Positions 1 to 11,910 of a DNA stretch of 64,000 nt are shown here, piece after piece. The DNA is taken from contig JBAIZL010000005.1 in the NCBI GenBank assembly GCA_036971475.1, forward strand, positions 236,176,869 through 236,240,868. The letters run 5' to 3'. Below the pieces are notes generated by a model. The model did not search any database, had not been told where the DNA came from, and saw only the letters and a list, made by a program, of their open reading frames with translations. This DNA is from Prosapia bicincta (taxonomy: Eukaryota; Arthropoda; Insecta; Hemiptera; Cercopidae). Position 1 is the stretch's first letter; every line of letters starts with the position of its first letter. Both the position numbers and the translations under genes were made by a program.

Positions 1-2110
1 ACACACACATAGTTATTATTAGTAATTGTAAACAATTATTCTACCACTAAGTGCAAATCATTTTTACCTCACGTGATGAGGCACATTTCGGTCACTTGAC
101 CATTGTAGAATCAATAAATTATTTTTCTGTATTTTTCTGGTGTCGTTGTTCGGTCTGTGATGTTGGTACTTGCTGACGTCATATATTTTTCGTCTTGTGC
201 TGCGTACATGAAGTTTCTGAAAAGTAGGTCGTCTGTATATGTTTGTTGGTTCATTAAGTTGTTGTGTATGTTTTTATAAATGTAGAATTTCTCTAGTGAG
301 TTTAATTCTATTGCATTATCATTTATTTCAAGTATGGTTAAATTATTTTCGTAACTTGTTATTTCATGTTTATGTGATATTAGGTGTGCTGCTACATTTG
401 ATACTTTTTAATTTTTAGTTGTGAATGCTCTGTAATGTTTTGAAAATCTGATTTTAAATGATCTGGTCGTATTTCCTATGTAAAACGCGTTACAGTTGTT
501 ACATGTAATTTTGTAAATTCCTGTAGGTTATGTTTTTCTGAATTTGTTTTGTGGTTTGTGTTATTAAGATATTTTATTATTTTGTTGTTTGGTTTGTATG
601 TTGTAGTGTAGTGTTCCTTGTTGTATATATTTGTTATTTTCCTATTTTTGTTATTGGTGTATTTATGTTTTAGGTAGAATTTTTATTATTTTGTATTTGT
701 GTTCAGTTTGTAGTGTTGTGTTGATGTAAGGTTTATTTGTAAATAAATTGTATATCTTTTTAATAAGGTGTTATTTGTATCCATTTTCTATTGCAATTTT
801 TGTAATGTTATCTAATTCTTCATTTAATTATTGTTTGTTATCTTGTGTCTATTTTATTGCTTTATTTATCATGTTACTGTAATTGTTAATTTTGTGTGTC
901 CAAGGGTGGTTAGATTTGTTGTGTATTGTGGTATTGTTGGAAGTAGGTTTATATTTAATGCAATGTAAAGATAGTTAATTGATCTATTTGTTTCTTTTTC
1001 GTAGGTGTGTTGTAAGTTTTTGTTGTATGTATTCAGTTTGTTTAATATTATGATGTGTTCGTTGTGAATAGTAGGTTGATATATTGCAAGTATATCATCT
1101 ACGTATCTTTTGCATAGCAAAATGTTATGTGTGTAGTATAGGTTTAATTATTATTTGTTCGAAGTGTTGTAGATATATTTCTGACATGACTGATGATGTG
1201 GGTGACTGGGATTCCATGGGGAATCCAGTTGTTTGTTTATAGTATTTATTTTTATATTGGAAGTAATTTTGGTTACTTATGTGTTTTTTTAGTGTAGTAA
1301 TACATTGTGTTTTTTCTCTTTGTTGTGTATTAGTTTTTTTTATTATTTCTGTGGTTTTTTCTATTGTAACACTAAGGTACGTGTTGGTTTTGCCATAACT
1401 AATAATTTTTGAGTTGCTGTTTGTTTCTAAGTTTTTTATTTTATTATTTCATTCGTATCCGTTATTTATATTGTAGTTGTTGTTGATATGTATTTTAGAT
1501 CTTATTATTTTGTATTATTATTGCGGTTATGTAAGATGTTGCTGTTTTGGAAATTTATTAGTGGTCTAAATGGTATGTTGGGTTTGTGGATTTTAGGTAT
1601 GAGTGTTAATATTGGTGCGCAAGGTATGAATGGGTAAAGTCTTGTGTGGTATTTTAATTTATTGTTATAGTTTAGGGTATTTCTATGTGTTACTATTAGG
1701 TTTTTATTGTATTAAGGTATTTGTTACTTAGGTCTGGGATTTGTTCGTATTTATGTTGTTTGTCATTGATTTTATATAATTGGTATTTTCGATTATTACT
1801 ACTCTTTGTTTTATCTGATTTTAGCATTATGTTCTCATTATTCTTTCGTTTTTGATTAGGGTTTTTATTAGGTTAGTACCATTATTAAAGCTGTTTCTTT
1901 TGTGTTCGGTGTTGTGGTGGGTCATTTTATTGATGTTAGATTCTGTGTCAACTATAAGGTTTTTCTTATTATTTGGTTCTTGTGGAGATTGGGTATGTTA
2001 TATTAGAAAATGTTTGTTATTATTATTTATTCTTTTTCAGTGAATTGTGTTTTGGTTAGGTTTAGAAGTTTTTGTCGTTAAGTTGTTAGTTTGTTTTTAG
2101 GTTTTTACAA
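1..2110 (-). pseudogene. Penelope-like retroelement, RT plus GIY-YIG, decayed (copy PLE-1)
   Basis: The reverse strand, read in several broken frames, carries the blocks of a Penelope-like element (PLE) in order. The reverse transcriptase (RT) block LIPKIHKPNIPFR is at 1565-1603, a degenerate form of the GLPMGSP block (here GFPMESQ) is at 1206-1226, and the catalytic YVDD is at 1094-1105. A GIY-YIG endonuclease follows, with GIY at 513-521 and YIG at 474-482. RT followed by GIY-YIG is diagnostic of PLEs, which copy RNA into nicked chromosomal DNA. The only open piece is an 83-codon frame at 869-1120, so the copy is dead. The YIG is followed by Asn where the other copies have Lys. The terminal sequence near 14-130 reappears inverted at about 2700-2825, so this copy and the next form one composite with inverted ends. 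Motifs are seen; PLE membership is family knowledge. Confidence 0.88.
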
Positions 2111-2830
2111 AAAAAAACCTTGCCTCCACACAACATCACAACCTGAGCATTACAAAAATAAAATTAAAAAAATCTTCCTAAATTAAATACACAAATAACA
2201 AAATAGAAAATATAACAAATATATACAACAAAGAACACTACACACCAACATACAAACCAAACAACAAAATTCTAAAATATGTAAATAACACAAACCACAA
2301 AACAAATACAAATAAAATTGCCCTTTCTGGAGTCTACAAAATTACATGTAACGACTGCAACGCATTTTACATAGGAAAAACAATCAGATCATTTAAAATA
2401 AAATTTTTAGAACATTACTGAGCATTCAGAACTAAAAATAAAAAACGTCAAATGTAGCAGAACACCTAATATCACATAAACATGAAATAACAAGTTACGA
2501 AAATAACCTAACCATACTTGAAATAAATGATAACCCAATAGAATTAAATTCACTAGAAAAATACCACACTAATTAAACATACACAGCAATCTTTTGAGCC
2601 AATGGACAACATATGCAGACGATGTACTCTTCAAAAGCGTCATGCACGGGGCACAAGACGAAACATGCAAGACGTCAAGTACCAAAATTACGGATCGAAC
2701 AACGACATCAGAAAAATAATTCAGTGATTCGACAATGGTCATGTGACCAAAGTGTCTCATCACATAAGGTAAAAATTAATTGCACTTAGTAGTGGAACAA
2801 TTGTTTACAATTAACAATAATAATTTTATA
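2111..2830 (+). pseudogene. Penelope-like element, GIY-YIG and terminal part (copy PLE-2)
   Basis: This forward-strand fragment lies head-to-head with PLE-1. It contains only the endonuclease half and terminal region of the element. GVY (for GIY) is at 2329-2337 and YIG at 2368-2376, with CxxC-like cysteines between them. An in-frame TGA at 2419-2421 and later frameshifts kill it. From about 2430 to 2560 it still resembles the C-terminal region of the copy at 11315-12403. The end matches the inverted left end of PLE-1 (share TTGTTTACAATTA), so it belongs to the same terminal subfamily. It could be a separate truncated insertion, but opposed partial copies are a common PLE insertion form, so I read 1-2830 as one composite. 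Confidence 0.82.
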
Positions 2831-3004
2831 TAGTCAATGCAACGGTAATATAATGGATAACATGATATATAAATTAATCACTTAAACAATAGTTTATGAC
2901 TATCCGAACTTTGAATTTAGTAAATTGTTAAAACTTACTGAGACAGAACGTTTTCGATCGATATGTGCCGATCTTTATTGAAGGATGATATATATGTATT
3001 TATT

Positions 3005-3155
3005 TATTATAATATAATATAATATAATATAATATAATATAATATAATATAATATAATATAATATAATATAATATAATATAATATAATATAATATAATAT
3101 AATATAATATAATACAATACAATATAATATGATATAATATAATATAATATATTAT
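3005..3155. repeat. (TATAA)n pentanucleotide microsatellite
   Basis: An almost pure AATAT/TATAA array of about 30 units, with small interruptions after 3110. It sits just outside the inverted terminal fragment of PLE-3. The 64-codon minus-strand frame across it is low-complexity by-product. Confidence 0.95.
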
Positions 3156-3175
3156 ACATTATATACTGTATATGT

Positions 3176-3493
3176 ATATATTGATATTTTACGTTATCCA
3201 TTATTTTTCCGTTGCACTGACTTTATGAAGTTAATATATTACTATTGTAAGTAATTTTATCCACCATTAAGTGCAATGATTTTACCTTGTGTGATGGAAA
3301 CATTTTACCTCTTGAGGAAACGTGTATGATGTCAACAAGTACCAACACCACGGACCGAACATCCACACCAGAAAAATTGAGAAAAAGTAATCAGTGATTC
3401 GACAATGGTCAAGTGACCGAAAGGCGCCTCATCACACAAGGTAGAATCATTGCACTTAATTGGAGGATAAAATTACAATAGTAATATATTAAC

Positions 3494-3495
<2 letters not shown>
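3176..3495. mobile_element. PLE terminal fragment, two opposed ends (copy PLE-3)
   Basis: No coding part remains. The left piece (3176-3297) is the reverse complement of the outer end of PLE-4, including TTTTCCGTTGCACTGACTTT and the block that follows it. The right piece (3325-3492) is the same end in forward orientation, with the GTGATTCGACAATGGTC segment and the CCGAAAGGCGCCTCATCAC segment. About 25 bases of unique sequence lie between them. This is a solo pair of inverted PLE ends, presumably left after loss or non-copying of the body. Its right edge runs directly into an (AT)n tract. Confidence 0.75.
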
Positions 3496-3551
<56 letters not shown>

Positions 3552-3653
3552 ACATACGTTATTCAAATACAAGAATATTTATTAATTTATATTCAAATTA
3601 ATAAACTTGTATTTGAATAACCTATATTGTTTTAGATTATTAAACAAGAATGC

Positions 3654-3702
<49 letters not shown>
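3496..3702. repeat. Two (AT)n tracts flanking a short palindrome
   Basis: (AT)n tracts at 3502-3549 and 3657-3700 bracket an imperfect palindrome at about 3562-3632. Its arms read TTATTCAAATACAAGAATA and the near complement ending in TTGTATTTGAATAACC. The right arm recurs at 7960-7990, again next to an (AT)n tract, so this is a dispersed repeat end rather than chance. Confidence 0.7.
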
Positions 3703-3709
<7 letters not shown>

Positions 3710-3710
<1 letters not shown>

Positions 3711-4330
3711 TTACATGTATATATCTTGTACAAATTTTTAATGATTATTAAAATACGTTTTTATTCATCCAATCAAGTTCAAATGTGGTGTTTTAAAACT
3801 TTCATTGGATCGCAATAAATATTAATACAGTTTGTTTGAAACATTTATTCATACATTAAATTTAAAAAATTTTGTATCCCGGTTGTATTCGAACTGAGTA
3901 ACTTCATATGTGAAATACAACAATTTGGAACCGAGCCAACCTCCCATAGCTAAAAATTAATTACTATAGGATATGAAAATATTAGAGAAATTTTTCTAGC
4001 ATTAATGAAGGATTATAAGAGATCGATAGAACCATAAATTATTGACCACCATCAGCTTCATAACACACAAACGGGCAAAAAGCTAATAAATAGTAACAAA
4101 CGAAAATAGCAGTCCAACAACATACAGTGTATAGGGAGGGAAATTGAAAATATTATGGAAACTCGTTTTCTATTTTGAGACTTAATATTGTTAATCCGTC
4201 ATATGTAAATACATTTTTATATATTAAATGCAATTATAAAATATAAAGTAATTAGGATACAATTTTTGTTAAGTCGACGTCAGTAGGAATTGACTATAAT
4301 CGCTTAAATCATTCCTAGAGGAAATACGTT
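3710..4330 (-). mobile_element. Dispersed repeat R1, reverse copy with tRNA-like segment
   Basis: Read on the reverse strand this matches 16440-17050 in the same order: a GTCAATTCCTAC-type start (about 4268-4310), a CCCTCCCTATACAC segment (near 4130), a tRNA-like segment, and an ACTTGATTGGATGAA segment near 3770. The tRNA-like part (3880-3960) has an A-box-like TTGGCTCGGTT and a B-box-like AGTTCGAATACAAC. That arrangement suggests a SINE-type Pol III promoter. No protein is encoded. The family is unnamed here because I do not recognise it. Confidence 0.6.
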
Positions 4331-4923
4331 TTATGGGAAATATTTTTTTTGTTTGTTTTTATATTTGCGGCATTAAATTATTTGCCTTTAGCAATGTAGG
4401 TCACCTATACGGTATTCTGTGAAATAGTTGCCTTCAGAATATTAAATGGGGCAATCAGAGTTCCGATTTCATACTGGTTTAGAATTCACGGCCGGAGGGT
4501 ACATAGAACACAATGGTTTAGAAATATAAATTGGCTGATCCCGGTACGGTCAGCAGTTCCAAAGGGATTCAGAATAGACAACATTTTTGCCACATATTCT
4601 AATTGTGGTGTTAGCAGACCTAATTTTAATCTCCGTCTCGACCAAACAGATCGTGCAGCGCGGAGGGTCAAGCGATTTAATTACCTAAATGTTTTTGCGC
4701 GAGGGCCAACAGCAATATCCAGCGCGACAAGCAGGCCGTAAAAATAAATTGACTTTTTTTACAAAGTGGGTCACTTTCATAAATCCTAAAGACCATGGTT
4801 GACACGTGGGTAAATTGAAAATTGTATTTTAATGTAATGCGAGTTGGAAAATTTTTTAAAAACTATTCCTATTTTATGACTTATTAAAAATTCCTTGTCT
4901 CTCCCAAACCCCGCGCATGCCCT
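4331..4923. other. No gene recognised
   Basis: Mostly unique AT-rich DNA with a moderately GC-rich patch at about 4480-4740. A 61-codon minus-strand frame spans part of that patch (4486-4671) but has no recognisable motif or splice context. Confidence 0.5.
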
Positions 4924-4965
4924 ACACACACACACACACACGCATGTACGTGCAAAAAAAATATA

Positions 4966-5032
<67 letters not shown>

Positions 5033-5136
5033 TGTTACGTATACCTTCATGGATGAAAAATATGTTGAATAGTTACGGCACAGTTTTCGGTACACCGGGC
5101 ACTAACAATTTAAAAATTCACATTTATCATCATCAT

Positions 5137-5229
<93 letters not shown>
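4924..5229. repeat. Microsatellite cluster: (CA)n, (AT)n, (ATC)n, (AT)n
   Basis: (CA)n at 4924-4941, (AT)n at 4971-5030, (ATC)n at about 5126-5142 running into (AT)n to 5229. Roughly 95 bases of unique sequence separate the two AT tracts. An 82-codon frame here is mainly Ile-Tyr repeat and is not a gene. Confidence 0.95.
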
Positions 5230-5230
<1 letters not shown>

Positions 5231-6034
5231 TCGTATACTTGTTGGCGCGAACACTCAAACCCGCATCAAATGCGTAAATACATTATTGCTTCGCTGTAGC
5301 CATACCAGAGACAGGTTATACTGTCTGCTTTAAATGCCGTGTAACATTTTATCGATTAAACATCTTTCTTTAATACATCATCGTTTAATAATTTTGTAAT
5401 AATATTATTACGTAATACATGTAAGGGCCACACGTATGTTAGAGTGAACAGTTTACGTACTATACCCAGATCTGTGCCATATTAAACTTAGCGCTACCTC
5501 TCTGATATTACTTGTAATCACCAAATACCGAGCCAAGGTGCCAATATACACTGTATGCTGAAAGCTGATCAAACATTCCGCAGTGTAGATATACAGTGGT
5601 ATATTAGTTAGAAGCTCGAATCTAGGACAAAGCTTTATACACACTAAGCACCATGAATATTAGACGCGGTGGTGAACTTTTTTTTACATTCGCACTGAAA
5701 AACCATTTTCAATATTATAATCTATTCTTTTTATTCTATTTTTTTATTCAATTTTCTTTCTATTCTTATTTAAATTCACGTAAAAGGATATAACAGCCTT
5801 GGAAGTCGTTTGTAAAATCAACAACCAAAGTCACATTATAAAGTATTTAATAAATGAATATAAACGTTTCCAATTATGTCATGAAATACTAATTTGAATC
5901 TGTTATTTTTCCAAGATGCTGCCATACCTCTATAGTAGTGGTTCCATAAATGTATGGATATTTCCATTCCGTGCTTTGGTGAAACTGCTATAATCCCGAG
6001 TTATGGAGGATGAAACCAGTCTGCATGAAATAAA
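5230..6034. other. No gene recognised
   Basis: AT-rich single-copy-looking sequence on both strands. The short frame at 5453-5644 (minus) has no motif, signal peptide or splice context that I can support. Confidence 0.5.
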
Positions 6035-7090
6035 CAAGGATAGAAGTATATTGAATATTTTGGCGAGCCTACAATCAGCACGTATTTCCTCATAGGAAAT
6101 AAATACAATTTGTTGGTAGCGAGGATCAATTCAAATGCATAAATACAAATTTTTGGCAAACAAAAACAATACAAAAATAATTTCAATTTGATAGCAGCTA
6201 TGACCAATGAAAATAAATATGTACAATACAAACAAAAATGTATGTTTTTGGAAACACACTATAAAACATGAATAAATGCAATATAAAAAAATAAACTTTT
6301 TGGCAGCGAAAAACAATCAATTTGAAAAAAAAATTTAACATATTTTTTGCCAGGAAAAAAAAATATAAATAAAATAGAATACAATACAAATAAATAATTA
6401 GCCTATACATTTTGGCAGCAAAAAAAATTCAAATAATTAAACGGAATTTGATAACAACGAGAAAAAATTTAATAAATAAATACAATATAATTAAATTTAA
6501 ACAACCTTTTGCTAACGAAAGCAGTATAAATTAACGATTAAATACATAAGGAAAAAATAAACTCTTTTTTGGCAAAGAAAAGAAATCTAAATAAATAAAT
6601 ACAATAATATACAAATACATAAATAGCCTATATCGTTCGGCGAAAAAATACAAATAAATAATTTTAATTTGATAGCAAGGACATTCAACTTAAATAAATA
6701 AAACACAAATGTATCTGTACAATTTGTGAGCATCGAATAGCAAAATAAATAGACCTTTAAACGCATTAAAAATAAATAAATACAATTTTTGGCAACTAAC
6801 AGCAATATAAATAAATAAATATGATTTTTCTCAACGATAGCGCATAAAAATGAATACAATGTCAAGCCCGAGGATAACATGAAACATAAATAAAATTTTT
6901 TGGCAACGAAAACAGAAGAAATTAATTATTAACATTTTTTTGGCAGCAAACACATTACAAATAAATAAATGCAGTTTGCTGACAACCGAAACCAATACGA
7001 ATAAATATATACATTACAAATTAATAATTGCCATTTGTACTTCATACAAAAATCAATACAAATGAACGATTACAATTTTTGTAAAACACA
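6035..7090. repeat. Degenerate A-rich tandem repeat, about 50-60 bp unit
   Basis: A theme of the type TTTTTGGCARCGAAAACAAT followed by ACAAATAAATAAATAC recurs about 20 times with drift and indels. Clear copies begin near 6150, 6295, 6405, 6570, 6785, 6895 and 6940. Several overlapping minus-strand frames of 60-97 codons (rich in F, Y, L, I) are shadows of it. No CDS is supported. Confidence 0.65.
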
Positions 7091-7767
7091 CTTTTACAGT
7101 GAAAGAGATACTGATATATTGGTGGGAAGGGTATTCGAGATAAAAGAGTTCATTTTACAAAGTCAATTAGAATATTAATAAAAATAAAGCCGGCTTGATA
7201 CAGCGTGGTCGACTGAATAAGTAAAAGAAGCGTTGGAGCAAATAATATGATTACATCCCCGTGTAAGCTACCCTCTTGCATGATACCCTGTGCATCCTCA
7301 TGCTCACGAATCGCGTCAAATAGCCAATCCACATAACAAGATTAGTATGCAACTCATCCTATTATGGAACATAACCTTCTTTTTCACACTCTACCATAAT
7401 TAATTCACCCTATTATTGGTTTCCCTTCTCAGTCGAGACAACAGCTGACTGTATATCATTACAGGAAGGTAAGGATTAGCATTTACGTAAAGGGATGGGT
7501 TCATAAAAAACATATATAGCTTCATTTTTTAAATATTTCATTTTATATTTAAAGCGCGTGTATAAGTGTGACAATGATCTTGAAGTAGCTGATTATTTTA
7601 TCCACAAGATTACAAAAATGTGTGTAGCCACTGTTTTAAATTACTTCTTTTCTTTAGCTTACATTCGTTACACTGTTCAACAGATACAAATGTCTTAAAA
7701 TTTCCTAAACGGCGAGGGGCCTTGTTGTGAGTAAAACAGAATACGTATAGCCAATAAGTAGAAAATA

Positions 7768-7770
<3 letters not shown>
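7091..7770. other. No gene recognised
   Basis: Unique, AT-rich. A 60-codon minus-strand frame at 7150-7332 has no recognisable family and no supportable splice sites. Confidence 0.45.
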
Positions 7771-7851
<81 letters not shown>

Positions 7852-7988
7852 AAACATATCATATAATGTTTTAGGCCTATAGCTTACATTATTGTAATTT
7901 TCATTCCTGATGATGTTGGTACTGTTTACCAACGAAAACCTTTGGATATAAATTAATAAATATTCTTGTATTTGAATAACCTATGTTG

Positions 7989-8055
<67 letters not shown>

Positions 8056-8175
8056 TATGATGATATGTTTTCTTGTAATATAGTTAATAAATTACAAAAA
8101 CAAGAATACTTTTAATGCATATATTATTCTTCTTTAATGCATATATGTATGTATATATATATATATATATATATA

Positions 8176-8245
<70 letters not shown>

Positions 8246-8262
8246 GGATATATGTGTGTATA

Positions 8263-8315
<53 letters not shown>

Positions 8316-8345
8316 GGATATATATGTGTATATATATATATATTT
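7771..8345. repeat. Compound (AT)n microsatellites in three blocks
   Basis: Blocks at 7771-7850, 7994-8051 and 8153-8343. The last is compound, with TATATGTGTG and CATGGATATA interruptions repeated, suggesting local duplication. Frames of 63-79 codons here are Ile-Tyr repeat. Confidence 0.95.
7902..7990 (+). other. Hammerhead-like remnant beside (AT)n
   Basis: The strand reads CTGATGA at about 7907-7913, then a perfect 7-bp hairpin (GTTGGTA, loop CTGTT, TACCAAC), then GAAA. This is the invariant core order of a hammerhead ribozyme with stem II. The following ACCTTTGGATA only partly forms stem III, and I cannot pair a convincing stem I, so it is probably decayed. Downstream TTGTATTTGAATAACC is shared with 3610-3632, marking a dispersed repeat end. 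Confidence 0.5.
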
Positions 8346-8499
8346 ATAGTTTAGATTTCGAATCCTTGATTAAATAATTTTTATTATTCCATTCAACTTT
8401 AAATACATATTCTCAAACTTGTTGTGGATAACTTTTGATGTAAATGCAGTTTTTTGAAATATTATTTCGTGAATTTAATTAATTTTTATTTTATATAGG

Positions 8500-8760
8500 A
8501 GATATACGTTACACAAAAGGGGTAACTTATGCAATACTGTATAGTTATTTCGACCTATTTGGCCTAAATACTCGTAAGTTATGCCATCATAAAACAGCTG
8601 ATTTTTAACAGCTGTCTTAATGTATACGTTATGTTACTTTATTTACATAATTGTAATTATTTGATAACACAGTAACTAGAACAATAGCTTTCTTTGTTGA
8701 CGTAAGTAGGAATCGAATTTAATATTTTTTTTTATATCTTGTTTTACTATAATAGTTATT
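8500..8760 (-). mobile_element. Dispersed repeat R1, partial reverse copy
   Basis: On the reverse strand it reads GTAGGAATCG-like start, TTGATTCCTACTTACGTCAA-type text, AAGTAACATAACGT, then AACAGCTG twice and a TTATGG segment, the same order as at 28290-28480 and 56930-57110. It lacks the tRNA-like segment. No coding content. Confidence 0.5.
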
Positions 8761-9665
8761 TAATGTGATAAATAATAATTTAACCATCGTGCTATAGAGC
8801 AAACTACTCGTATTGTAATAGAACATTTCCAAAAGAATAGGCTTCAACAAATTTAATGCACTAGTTAAAGAATTTGTTAGTGATCAAATTTTTGTGTATC
8901 ACTGTAAACAACAATCTTCGTCGATTCTTTTTAGGAGGTGATTATTAAAGCCAGCAAACGTTGATAATATTGCGAACGTGCTTCTAGCAGTGTGGGTTGT
9001 TAGCGCCATAGATTTATTTTCTCTCCGAGTGTATCGGAGAAAAGTGGCTGGTCGAACTAATAAGGGTGGATTTTCCGGGAAAATTATGTGTCAGCAAAAC
9101 GTTATTGTTGGCAACGTACAAGGTACACAAACGCCTGCACACCTCCAATTAGGCTAAACGCGACCCGAAAGAAAAACTTTCAATTGTTATGAATTTTTTT
9201 GGAAAATAATTTCACTAAATGTAGGCTATTTAAAAACATTTTATCAAAATATTAACACTATATCAAAAATTTTTTTTCATCTTAAAAATATGATAAAGTT
9301 GAAACTTTTAATCAGCATAGTTGAATAATTTACGTTTAACAAAATGATTAAATCAAATTGTAATAGATCATAATTAAACATCTTAAATTAATTTGTACTG
9401 TATTGTACGTAGTAACAAACACTTTAAGCCCGTTAATGTTAAACAGGAGTATTTTAATAAAATGGAAATTATATAAGTGTTGTAAAGATTAATGGGCAAA
9501 GTTCAAGAAATCATGCGAAACTGCAAACAAATTTCACTCAAATATACATTAAAAGTTGAAAGACTAAACGCCGCGAAACCTAATTAGATAGAAGTACTCA
9601 ACAGTCTGTCGCCAACAATACGCCGAGCAGTTTTGTAATTTAATAATCGATACAACCAGGCTTAC
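8761..9665. other. No gene recognised
   Basis: AT-rich sequence. The patch 8960-9170 is less AT-rich and looks single copy, but no frame or splice structure can be supported. Confidence 0.45.
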
Positions 9666-9804
9666 GTTATGAAACACTGTGGATAAAAATTCTGCCCCGA
9701 AACAAAGGCAAACTGTAGAAGTGGTGCTGTTGCCCGGGGCTACAAGGACCACTTGAACCGCTCCACCGAGGTTATACATGTTTTCTTCCATCGTAATTAT
9801 TAAT
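9666..9804 (-). CDS. Candidate internal or first coding exon, unknown protein
   Basis: On the minus strand a pyrimidine-rich stretch ending in GACAAACAG gives an acceptor at 9805-9806. An open frame of good base composition runs to a donor AAC/GTAAGC at 9660-9665. An ATG at 9791 would give 42 codons beginning MEENMYNLGGAVQVVLVAP, with an NST glycosylation-type site and three Cys. The exon is clearly richer in GC than its surroundings, the opposite of the repeat-derived frames nearby. I do not recognise the protein. It could be a 5' coding exon, or an internal exon because the frame is open upstream of the ATG to the acceptor. The splice calls are by eye. Confidence 0.33.
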
Positions 9805-11262
9805 CTGTTTGTCAAGGCGAAATGAAACAAAACGGAGATAAAAAAAAACATCGATATGAAAATCTAGAGAAGGTTTTTCGCAAAATATTTTATTCAAGAA
9901 TGTATCTTATATATTATAGGTGTAACGCCCCGGTTATTTGTAATGTGTTTAGTTAATTAAAAAAAAACCTTGTTCACACAGAACTCATTATTTATACTTT
10001 AAAAAGATTTAACTGGGCAATTTTTTACATTACCAATTATATCTAACAGTTTAACATAGGCAGTCGCGCTATCTGTCCAAATTGTTCTGAATAAAGATAG
10101 GTTACATTGAAATTGACGTTTGAACTTTCAAAAAATAAGGTTTAATTGAACAATATTATTAAAAAATTACAGTATAAAATCTTGAACAATATGAATTGAA
10201 GTTAATAAAAAAGGTTTATATCTTTTATAAGTTATTTCATTAAGCAACATTTGGTAAGATGCTTATTGGTACTTTCTTTTAATATGTTTATTGATTTTAT
10301 CAAATTACTTTAAAAAGATTTGTAGTTTTGTGTTGTACACCTTGAGGTCTTTTCATTGTTCAGTGTACTGTCTTGTGTCGCACTGAACAAGTGTTTCGCA
10401 CTTGTCTTGTCCGTGACTCACTACATTGAACAATGCACTGACCTAGTACAAAACGGATCTTTTGAAAAATATAAGTAAGCAGTGGTTTTTTGTCAAGTGA
10501 TATCAAAAGTAGTAATTTAAAAAATCAATTTGTAAAATACCTTGACAAACACTTGAGTAATAGGCCTACTCATCTTTACTCGTTTAACACGCTTGAACTT
10601 TAAAAATATAAATACTATTTACATTTAAACATTGCAAAAGTTTTCACTTAATATTTAATTTTGTACATTTTTTAAAAATATCTAGGGAAGTTGTCGTAAA
10701 CATTATTTTGCAACCCAGTTGCCCGTCTTCGATCAAGGCTAAATCAGAACAGACAGAAACTTACAAGACTTGTAACGCTTGGCCAACAGAATCCCCCCTT
10801 ACTCTTTAAAAAATAGAGGGCTTTGATTGGTTACCAGTTATTTTTGTATGCATATCTATCTAAATGATGTTAATGACTTTTTCACAAACAAAATTTTCTT
10901 TAAACATTAATGCAACATGCTGAATTATCGCCAAGAATTTTCCATGTTACATAGGTTGGAGTTAGGTTGTTAATGAAATATAACTTCATACACACAGCAA
11001 ACATTTTTCTCACAACAAAAATTTTAATAATAATAACAACCATGTTTCCGTCATCACAGACTAAACTACACTAAGTATGATCCAGTCGAATTATGTTCCA
11101 GAACAGTGTAGAATACTGGAAACGTAGCGAACAATATCTTTTCTATGTACTTGAAACACACAAACTATATAAATCCTTCCCTTGTAATAGTTCAACTAAT
11201 ACGACAATTTATCAGATCAGTAAAAGCATTATTTTTTTCTTTTTTATATCTTTCTCTCTTCT

Positions 11263-11266
<4 letters not shown>
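9805..11266. other. No gene recognised
   Basis: Unique-looking AT-rich DNA. I see no ORF, terminal repeat or RNA gene. An 83-codon frame at 11093-11344 runs into an (AT)n tract and is not supported. Confidence 0.45.

Positions 11267-11314
<48 letters not shown>
11267..11314. repeat. (AT)n microsatellite at PLE-4 left border
   Basis: A pure AT tract that abuts the first base of the 196-bp left arm of PLE-4. The right side of PLE-4 runs into a similar tract at 12449-12507 after about 45 more bases of element end. Confidence 0.95.
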
Positions 11315-11319
<5 letters not shown>

Positions 11320-11490
11320 GTTAATATATTACTATTGTAAGTAATTTTATCCACCATTAAGTGCAATGATTTTACCTTGAGTGATGAGGCACCTTTCGGT
11401 CACTTGACCATTGTCGAATCACTGATATTTTTCTGGTGTAGATGTTCGGTCCGTGATATTGGTATTTGTTGACGTTACACGCACTTTCTC

Positions 11491-11910
11491 TTGATCTGTG
11501 TGTATGATGTACAACCGGAACACAAAAATAATGAAAATAAAAAAATCTACCTAAAATATAAATACACCAATAACAAAATAGAAAAAATAACAAATATATA
11601 CAACAAGGAACACTACACTCCAACATACAAACCAAACAACAAAATAATAAAATATCTTAATGACACAAACCACAAAACAAATTCAGAAAAACATAACCTA
11701 TCAGGAATTTACAAAATTACATGCAACAACTGTAACACTTTTTACATAGGAAAAACAACCAGAACATTTAAAATAAGATTTGAAGAACATTATAGAGCAT
11801 TCAAAAACAAAAATTCAAAAGTATCAAATGTTGCAGCACACCTAATATCACATAAACATGAAATAACAACAATAAAAATATTGAAAAGAACCCCAATACC
11901 ACAAAAATAA
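11491..11910 (+). pseudogene. GIY-YIG endonuclease fragment of PLE-4
   Basis: A 139-codon open frame. GIY is at 11704-11712, YIG at 11743-11751, a paired-cysteine segment KITCNNCNTF between them, and the downstream Arg and Glu-His of the fold (KIRFEEHYRAF). In PLEs this domain nicks target DNA for insertion. The first residues come from the inverted left arm, so the apparent start is artificial. The last residues, from about 11870, are encoded by the inserted palindrome. The resident frame resumes after 12056. Confidence 0.8.

Noticed and set aside
3880..3960. A tRNA gene on the minus strand
   Set aside because: A-box-like and B-box-like text is present, but no cloverleaf with a proper acceptor stem and anticodon arm can be formed; it recurs within the R1 repeat.
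5029..8354. Ile-Tyr repeat proteins in several frames
   Set aside because: Pure (AT)n microsatellite translations.
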